Origin: Siccirubricoccus phaeus
Lineage (GTDB): Bacteria > Pseudomonadota > Alphaproteobacteria > Acetobacterales > Acetobacteraceae
Length of the DNA stretch: 64,000 bases
Assembly: GCF_008360935.1 (NCBI RefSeq)
Contig: NZ_SRXO01000006.1
Span: 124,001 to 188,000 of the forward strand
Direction: 5' to 3'
Below the pieces are notes generated by a model, which saw only the letters and a program-made list of their open reading frames with translations, was not told the origin of the DNA and searched no databases. The position numbers and the translations under genes were made by a program. Position 1 is the first letter of the stretch. Every line of letters begins with the position of its first letter. Shown here piece by piece: positions 58,551 through 64,000 of the stretch.

Positions 58551-59639
58551 ATGACGCTTCATCGCCGCCGCCTTGCCCGGGGCGCCATTCTTGGCGCGAC
58601 CCTGGCCACGCCCGCCCTTGCCCAGCCCGCCCCTGCGGTGCGCTGGCGCATGGCCACCGCCTGGCCGCGCAGCCTGGACACGCTCTATGGCTCCGCCGAG
58701 GCGCTGTGCCGCCGCATCGGCCAGATCAGCGAGGGCCGCTTCGAGATCCGCCCCTTCCCGGGCGGCGAGCTGGTCCCCGCCCTGCAGACCTTCGATGCGG
58801 TGCAGACCGGCTCGGTGGAATGCGGCCACATCCTCTCCACCAATTTCATCGGCAAGTCGCCCGCCCTCGGCTTCGATGGCGGCCTGCCCTTCGGCCTCAA
58901 TTCCCGGCAGCAGACCACCTGGGTGAATGAGGGCGGCGGCAGGGATCTCCTCCGCGCCATGTACCGGAAGTTCGACATCGTGAACCATGTCGTCGGCAAT
59001 GTCGGCGTGCAGATGGGCGGCTTCTACCGCAAGGAGATCCGCACGGTCGAAGACCTGAACGGCCTCAAGATGCGCATCGGCGGCTTCGGCGGCCGCATCC
59101 TTTCGAAGCTCGGCGCCGTGCCGCAGCAGCTCGCGGCCAGCGACATCTACGCGGCGCTGGAGCGCGGCACGATCGATGCCGCCGAATGGGTCGGCCCCTA
59201 TGACGATGAGAAGCTCGGCTTCCACAAGGTCGCCCGCTACTACTACACGCCGGGCTGGTGGGAAGGCAGCGGCAGCATCACCGGCATCGTCCATGTCGCC
59301 GCCTGGGAAGCCTTGCCGGCCGTCTTCAAGGAGATGTTCGAGGTGGCGGCGGCGGAGCAGAACAGCCTGATGATGGCGCGCTACGACGCCCGCAACCCGG
59401 ATGCGCTGCGCCGCATGGTCGCCCAGGGCACGCAACTCCGCAGCTTCTCCCGCCCGGTGCTGGAAGCCGCCTACAAGGCCAGCTTCGAGACCTTCGAGGA
59501 GGTGGCGGCGCAGAACGAGGATTTCCGCGCCCTTTATGCAAGCTGGCGGCCCTTCCTCGATTCCTCCAATAATTGGTTCCGGGTCGGGGAATTCGCCCTG
59601 GACGCTTTCCGCTTCGCCAACCCGGTCCCGGGGCGCTGA
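58551..59639 (+). CDS. TRAP transporter solute receptor, DctP family
   Basis: A 362-residue periplasmic receptor. Its signal peptide is RRRLARGAILGATLATPALA (RR-type). Motifs are WRMATAWPRSLDTLYGSAEALC (first part), FEIRPFPGGELVP, the receptor signature DLNGLKMRIGGFGGRIL and ALERGTIDAAEWVGPYDDEKLGF (two parts). This matches the mannitol/chloroaromatic or 2-oxoacid DctP subgroup. No TRAP membrane subunits lie nearby. A perfect hairpin follows. Confidence 0.92.
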   Translation: MTLHRRRLARGAILGATLATPALAQPAPAVRWRMATAWPRSLDTLYGSAEALCRRIGQISEGRFEIRPFPGGELVPALQTFDAVQTGSVECGHILSTNFIGKSPALGFDGGLPFGLNSRQQTTWVNEGGGRDLLRAMYRKFDIVNHVVGNVGVQMGGFYRKEIRTVEDLNGLKMRIGGFGGRILSKLGAVPQQLAASDIYAALERGTIDAAEWVGPYDDEKLGFHKVARYYYTPGWWEGSGSITGIVHVAAWEALPAVFKEMFEVAAAEQNSLMMARYDARNPDALRRMVAQGTQLRSFSRPVLEAAYKASFETFEEVAAQNEDFRALYASWRPFLDSSNNWFRVGEFALDAFRFANPVPGR

Positions 59640-59670
59640 GCCCCGGGCGGGCTGATCGCGATTTCGTCAT

Positions 59671-59699
59671 CCCGCAACGGCTTGCAGAACCGTTGCGGG
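59671..59699. terminator. Hairpin CCCGCAACGG-CTTGCAGAA-CCGTTGCGGG
   Basis: Perfect ten-base arms around a nine-base loop, 31 bases after the receptor stop and 30 bases before the kinase start. It is probably an intrinsic terminator, though it lacks a T tract. Confidence 0.65.
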
Positions 59700-59729
59700 A
59701 AAGGCGTGGTGGGGCGCCTATGCAACGCC

Positions 59730-61604
59730 ATGGGTGATCTGGGCCTGGTGGGCGCGACGGGAGATGACGAGGCGGCGGCAGCGCGGGTCCGGCGGGACCT
59801 GGCCGCCGCGGAGGCGGCCAATGAGGCGCTGCGCCGGGCCAATGCCGAGCTTGCCCTGAGCCGGGCGGCGCTGGCGGCGCGCGAGCAGCAATTGCGCCTG
59901 GCGCTGGACGCCGCCCGCATGGCCACCTGGGAGTGGCAGGCGGAAGGCGACCGCCTCACCGGCTCGGCGGGGCGGGAGGCGCTGTATGGCCGCCCGCCCG
60001 GCAGCCTCGGCACTCTGGCCGCGGTGGTGGCGGCGGCGCACCCGGCCGACCAGGCGGCGATGACCCGGGCGATCCGTCGCGCCATCGGCCGCGGCCCGGA
60101 GGAAGCGGCCTTCGACGCGGTGGAATTCCGCGTGGTCGGGGCGGATGGCGCGGTGCGCTGGCTGCGCAGCCAGGGCAGGGTGACGGAGCGGGAGCCGGGG
60201 ACCGGCCGGCCGCTGCGGGCCGCCGGCATCACCTTCGACGTCACCGAGCGGAAACGCGCCGAGCAGGCGCTGCGCGAGGCCGAGGCACGCTACCGGGTGC
60301 TGTTCGATTCCGCCCCCTTCGGCGTCATCGTGCTGGATGCGGCGACGTTGAACATCCTCGACGTCAATACCGCGGCCAGCGAGGAATTCGGCTACACGCC
60401 GGAGGAATTCACCCGGCTCAACATCGCCGATGTCGATGCGCTGGGCGATGTCGATGCCATCCGCCGCCGCGCCCGCGCCCATGCCATCCGCCCCGGCACC
60501 CAGGAATTTGAGGCACAGCACCGCCTGCGCTCCGGCCTGCTGCGGGACGTGCTGGTGCGGGTGCAGGGCATCCGGCTGGGGGAGCGGGAGGTCGCGTACA
60601 GGGCGCATTTCGACATCACCGGCCGCAAGGCGATAGAGGCGAATCTCGCCCGGCTGGCCGCCATCCTGGAAGCGACGCCCGATCTGGTGGCGATCAGCGA
60701 CGCCCGGACCGGCCGCGCCGTCTATCTGAACACCGCCTATCGCCGGCTGCTGGGCCTCGGCGAGAACACCCCGCCGGAGGCGGTGCAGCTCCTCGCCTGC
60801 CACCCGCCGGCAGTGGCGCAGACGCTGCTGGAGGAGGCGATGCCGGTCGCGGCAAGGGACGGATCCTGGGTGGGGGAGGGGCTGGTGATGGCCGCGGACG
60901 GGCGGGACGTGCCGGTCTCCCTCGTCGTGCTGGCGCATCACGGGCCGGGCGGGGAGGTGGAGAATTACTCCGCCATCATGCGCGACCTCTCCGAGCTGAA
61001 GCGGGCGGAGGAGGAGCGGACGCTGCTGGCGCGGGAGCTGGACCACCGGGCGAAGAACGCGCTGGCGGTGGTGCAGGCAGCGCTGCGGCTGACGCCGAAG
61101 ACGGATGTGGTGAGCTTCGCCCAGGCGGTGGAAGGCAGGGTGATGGCGCTGGCCCGGGCCCATACCCTGCTGGCGCGCGGCCGCTGGACCGGCGCCTCCC
61201 TCGCCGCGCTGGTGGCGGCGGAGATGGCGCCCTTCGCGCATGGCAGGCTGCGCACCGGCGGGCCGGAACTCCGCCTGGCCCCCACCGCCGCCCAGGCGGT
61301 TTCCATGGCGCTGCATGAGCTGGCGACGAATGCCACGAAATACGGCGCGCTCTCCGTGCCGGACGGCCAGCTCGGCATCGGCTGGTGGCAGGAGGTGGCG
61401 GCGGGGACGCTGCATCTGCGCTGGAGCGAGACGGGCGGGCCGCTGGTGGCGGGTCCGCCGACGCAGCGCGGCTTCGGCTCCCGCGTGCTGGAGGCGACGC
61501 TGCGCGACCAGCTTGGCGGCACGGTGGAGCGGCACTGGCACCAGGAAGGGCTGGTCTGCGACATCATCCTGCCGCTGGAGCGGGCGCTGACGCGGGGCGG
61601 GTGA
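59730..61604 (+). CDS. PAS-domain HWE-family sensor histidine kinase
   Basis: A 624-residue soluble kinase. A short coiled-coil-like start (AAARVRRDLAAAEAANEALRR, in part) leads to three PAS/PAC modules (about residues 60-190, 195-310, 315-425; the second has IVLDAATLNILDVNTAASEEFGY in part). The kinase core has the HWE phospho-acceptor H439 in LARELDHRAKNAL, then MALHELATNATKYGALS (N box). No membrane helices are seen, so it senses a cytoplasmic signal. The ATG at 59730 is used; a TTG at 59682 lies inside the terminator hairpin. No response regulator is adjacent. Confidence 0.93.
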   Translation: MGDLGLVGATGDDEAAAARVRRDLAAAEAANEALRRANAELALSRAALAAREQQLRLALDAARMATWEWQAEGDRLTGSAGREALYGRPPGSLGTLAAVVAAAHPADQAAMTRAIRRAIGRGPEEAAFDAVEFRVVGADGAVRWLRSQGRVTEREPGTGRPLRAAGITFDVTERKRAEQALREAEARYRVLFDSAPFGVIVLDAATLNILDVNTAASEEFGYTPEEFTRLNIADVDALGDVDAIRRRARAHAIRPGTQEFEAQHRLRSGLLRDVLVRVQGIRLGEREVAYRAHFDITGRKAIEANLARLAAILEATPDLVAISDARTGRAVYLNTAYRRLLGLGENTPPEAVQLLACHPPAVAQTLLEEAMPVAARDGSWVGEGLVMAADGRDVPVSLVVLAHHGPGGEVENYSAIMRDLSELKRAEEERTLLARELDHRAKNALAVVQAALRLTPKTDVVSFAQAVEGRVMALARAHTLLARGRWTGASLAALVAAEMAPFAHGRLRTGGPELRLAPTAAQAVSMALHELATNATKYGALSVPDGQLGIGWWQEVAAGTLHLRWSETGGPLVAGPPTQRGFGSRVLEATLRDQLGGTVERHWHQEGLVCDIILPLERALTRGG

Positions 61605-62057
61605 GGCCGATTCACGCCGGGGTCCGGGAAAGGGGCTGCCGGCACTGCCGGCGGGCTCCGGAGGCAAAGCCCCAGGAGGTCAACTTGGCAGGAATGGGGG
61701 CTTCGCCCTCAACCCCCCGGCAGAGGGCGCTGCCCTCCGCACTCCCGCCGGGGGGAATGCTTCCCCCCGGACCCCATGAGTTTCGGCCCCGAGGGTTCAA
61801 CCTGCAGACTCCCATCGGGGCCCGGAGAGGGGCCCCCAGTGGGGGTTCGGGGGCAAGCCCTTTTTTGCCTTTTCATTTTCATTTCCCCGGGCCACCGCCT
61901 ATTCCGCTCCGCCCATGCCCCGCGGCATGCGACCGGACGCGGTCTTCGCCGTTGGAGGCCGCGACGCGGCAAGAGAGGACCTCAGGATGCGGGCGCCACC
62001 CGGACCGGTTTCGATTTCCGTTGCTGGACCCGCCCGGCCCCATGCCTTTGCTGCCCC
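61605..62057. repeat. Long type-D GC-palindrome field before glgX
   Basis: From 61618 to about 61860 there are many hairpins: GGGGCTTCGCC.. , GAGGGCGCTGCCCTC (61725-61739), GGGGGGAATGCTTCCCCCC (61752-61770), GGGGCCCGG...GGGCCCC and GGGTTCGGGGGCAAGCCC. Then 61861-61900 is unusually AT-rich (TTTTTTGCC, TTTTCATTTTCATTTCC), and 61900-62041 holds no gene. The region may be the kinase terminator plus the glgX promoter. Confidence 0.6.
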
Positions 62058-64000
62058 ATGCCGTTGCTGACTGAAGGGCGGCCGGAGCCGCTCGGTGTCA
62101 CCGCCGATGCGCTGGGGGTGAACGTCGCCGTGGTGGCGCCTGCCGCCACCGCCGTCTTCTTCTGCCTGTTCGACCGGGCGGGGCAGGAGGAGCTGGCCCG
62201 CCATCGCCTGCCCGCCCGCAGCGGCGAGGTCTGGCATGGCCATATCGCCGGCATCGGCCCCGGCGCCCGCTACGGGCTAAGGGCGGAGGGGCCATGGGAC
62301 CCGGCGCATGGCCGGCGCTTCGACCCCGCCAAGCTGCTGCTGGACCCCTGGGCGCGGCGCATCGACCGGCCCTTCGCCTACCACCCTGACCTCGGCCGCT
62401 TCGGCGCCGAGACGGCGCCGCTGATGCCGAAGGCGGTGGTGGTGGCCAGGGCGACGCCGGAGCCGGCCCCGCCACCCCGCCGCGGCCCCCGGGTGATCTA
62501 CGAATTGCACGCCAGGGGCTTCACCCGGCTGCATCCGGAGATCCCGGAGGATGTCCGCGGCACCGTCGCGGCCCTCGGCCACCCTGCTGCCATCGCGCAT
62601 CTCCAGCGGTTGGGGGTGACGCATGTGGAGCTGATGCCGCTCGCCGCGGGGATCGATGAGCGGCATCTGCCGCCGCTCGGCCTGCGGAATTACTGGAATT
62701 ATAACCCGGTGGCGCTGCTCGCCCCCTGCCCGCGCCTGGCGCCGGGCGGCATGGCGGAAATCCGCGCCGCGGTCGCCGCGCTGCGGGAAGCGGGGATCGG
62801 CGTGATCCTCGACATGGTGCTGAACCATAGCGGGGAGGGGGATGTGGCCGGCCCCACCCTTTCCCTGCGCGGCCTGGCCGACGCGGAATTCCACCGCCTG
62901 CTGCCGGACGGCGCCTATGGCAATGACACGGGCTGCGGCAACACCATGGCGCTGGACCGGCCCTGGCCGCTGCGCCTCGCCATGGATGCGATGCGCCATT
63001 GGGTGGCGGAGACGGGCATCGAGGGCATCCGCCTCGACCTTGGCGTGACTCTGGGGCGGCGGCAGGAAGGGTTCGACCCCGCCGCGCCCCTGCTCTCCGC
63101 CATGCGGCAGGAGCCCTTGCTGCGCGACCGGCTCGTCATCGCCGAGCCCTGGGATATCGGCCCGGGCGGCTATCGGCTGGGCGAATTCCCCGCCGGCTGG
63201 GGCGAGTGGAATGACCGTTTCCGCGACGCGGTGCGGCGCTTCTGGCGCGGCGATGCCGGGATGGCCGGGGAGATCGCCACCCGCCTCGCCGGCTCCGCCG
63301 ACCTGTTCCGCAGCGGCAGGCGGGTGGCGGACAGCGTCAACTACATCACGGCGCATGACGGCTTCACCCTGGCCGATCTGGTCAGCTACGTGCATCGGCA
63401 CAACGCCGCGAATGGCGAGGACAACCGGGACGGCCATCCCGGCAACCACTCCTGGAACCATGGGGTGGAGGGCCCGACCGACGACCCCGCCATCCAGGCC
63501 AGGCGCCTCGCGGACCAGCGGGCGCTGCTGGCCACGCTGCTGGCGGCACGCGGCACGCCGCTGCTCGGCATGGGGGATGAGGCGGGGCGCAGCCAGCACG
63601 GCAACAACAACGCCTATGCGCAGGACAACGCGACCTCCTGGTTCGACTGGGCCGGGATGGACCAGGGGCTGTGCGATTTCGCTGCCCGGCTGGTGCGGGC
63701 CCGGCTGGACCACCCGGCGCTGACCGCCGGCACGGCGCTGACCGGCCAGGCGGTGGATGCCAGCTTCATCCCCGATGTCGCCTGGCGGCATCTGGATGGG
63801 CGGCCGAAGCAATCCGAGGATTGGGGCCGTACCCGGGCCGTGGTGGCGGTGTTCTACGCCGCCGGGGACCGGGTGGCGGTGGCGGTGCACGGGGCGGAGG
63901 AAGCGGCGGAGCTGGTGCTGCCGCCGCCCCGGCCGGGCCAGGGCTGGCGGCTGCTGGCCGACAGCGCCGACCCGGCGCGGGCAGGGCAGGTGACGGAAAG
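62058..64000 (+). CDS. glgX: glycogen debranching enzyme GlgX (3' end outside window)
   Basis: A GH13 isoamylase-type enzyme that cuts alpha-1,6 branches of glycogen. The first 647 residues are present; the family is about 650-720. An N-terminal CBM48 domain (LGVTADALGVNVAVVAP, GLRAEGPWDPAHGRRFDP) precedes the catalytic barrel: VIYELHARGFT, LDMVLNHSGEGD, the nucleophile Asp in GIRLDLGVTLG, the acid Glu in VIAEPWDIGPGG and TAHDGFTLADLVSY. GNHSWNHGVEGPTDDP is typical of GlgX. The ATG at 62058 is preceded 16 bases earlier by a near-copy (CCCCATGCCTTTGCTG versus CCCCATGCCGTTGCTG), out of frame. Confidence 0.94.
   Translation, partial: MPLLTEGRPEPLGVTADALGVNVAVVAPAATAVFFCLFDRAGQEELARHRLPARSGEVWHGHIAGIGPGARYGLRAEGPWDPAHGRRFDPAKLLLDPWARRIDRPFAYHPDLGRFGAETAPLMPKAVVVARATPEPAPPPRRGPRVIYELHARGFTRLHPEIPEDVRGTVAALGHPAAIAHLQRLGVTHVELMPLAAGIDERHLPPLGLRNYWNYNPVALLAPCPRLAPGGMAEIRAAVAALREAGIGVILDMVLNHSGEGDVAGPTLSLRGLADAEFHRLLPDGAYGNDTGCGNTMALDRPWPLRLAMDAMRHWVAETGIEGIRLDLGVTLGRRQEGFDPAAPLLSAMRQEPLLRDRLVIAEPWDIGPGGYRLGEFPAGWGEWNDRFRDAVRRFWRGDAGMAGEIATRLAGSADLFRSGRRVADSVNYITAHDGFTLADLVSYVHRHNAANGEDNRDGHPGNHSWNHGVEGPTDDPAIQARRLADQRALLATLLAARGTPLLGMGDEAGRSQHGNNNAYAQDNATSWFDWAGMDQGLCDFAARLVRARLDHPALTAGTALTGQAVDASFIPDVAWRHLDGRPKQSEDWGRTRAVVAVFYAAGDRVAVAVHGAEEAAELVLPPPRPGQGWRLLADSADPARAGQVTE

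Overview
This is a 64-kb stretch of a very GC-rich bacterial chromosome with about 56 recognisable protein genes, no rRNA or tRNA that I can see, no CRISPR array and no recognisable transposase. GC-rich codon use, many tightly coupled ATGA/GTGA gene overlaps, two Bug-type solute receptors, a HWE-family sensor kinase and a zinc-ribbon DinB point to an alphaproteobacterium. The best guess is Acetobacteraceae (Roseomonas-like), inferred from family content only.

Layout. 1-3.7 kb: RND efflux pump (permease cut by the left edge) and its adaptor. 3.9-8.3 kb: a Baeyer-Villiger-type flavin monooxygenase, a TauD-like dioxygenase coupled to a HAD phosphatase, and a DltE-like SDR. 8.4-10.8 kb: a two-gene chromate transporter and a secreted esterase. 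11-20.7 kb: a surface/exopolysaccharide block with a PEP-CTERM protein, a FemAB-like acyltransferase and two glycosyltransferases in one coupled unit, convergent with a 1768-residue RTX-type repeat protein. 21-23.6 kb: HpcH/HpaI aldolase with two Dpp-type permeases that have no receptor or ATPase nearby. 23.8-29.2 kb: Mn catalase, a ROK kinase / small membrane protein / DinB overlapping operon, TusA-HDAC pair and a PPOX-fold protein.

29.5-42.2 kb is catabolic: Bug receptor, amidohydrolase, alpha/beta hydrolase, protocatechuate-3,4-dioxygenase-like pair, LLM oxidoreductase, TetR, ketopantoate reductase-like protein, thiolase, LysR, a DUF1127 protein, a Crp/Fnr regulator and a DUF35/thiolase-like pair. 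42.4-46.5 kb looks like L-idonate/ketogluconate metabolism (two D-2-hydroxyacid dehydrogenases, gluconate-5-dehydrogenase-like SDR, L-idonate-5-dehydrogenase). 46.7-50.5 kb: MDR reductase, hotdog thioesterase, acyl-CoA ligase and Bug receptor as one operon. 50.9-53.1 kb: ABM monooxygenase and a Rieske oxygenase alpha/beta pair. 53.2-58.4 kb: MarR regulator divergent from a three-gene molybdenum hydroxylase (CoxL-CoxM-CoxS/G). 58.5-64 kb: TRAP receptor, PAS/HWE kinase and glycogen debranching enzyme GlgX (cut by the right edge). Overall it reads as a metabolic accessory region for aromatic, sugar-acid and organic-acid use.

The least ordinary feature lies between the genes. At least four families of dispersed palindromic elements occupy nearly every sizeable intergenic gap. 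Two of them are near-constant-length (105-106 bp) double-hairpin units bounded by TAGAGC/GCTCTA that occur in both orientations, include one 105/105 identical pair 21 kb apart, show paired (compensatory) substitutions in stems, and repeatedly supply the stop codon of the adjoining gene. Another family consists of two or three consecutive hairpins that also vary with base pairing preserved, and it overlaps stop or start regions. These are the main candidates for an undescribed system in the window.
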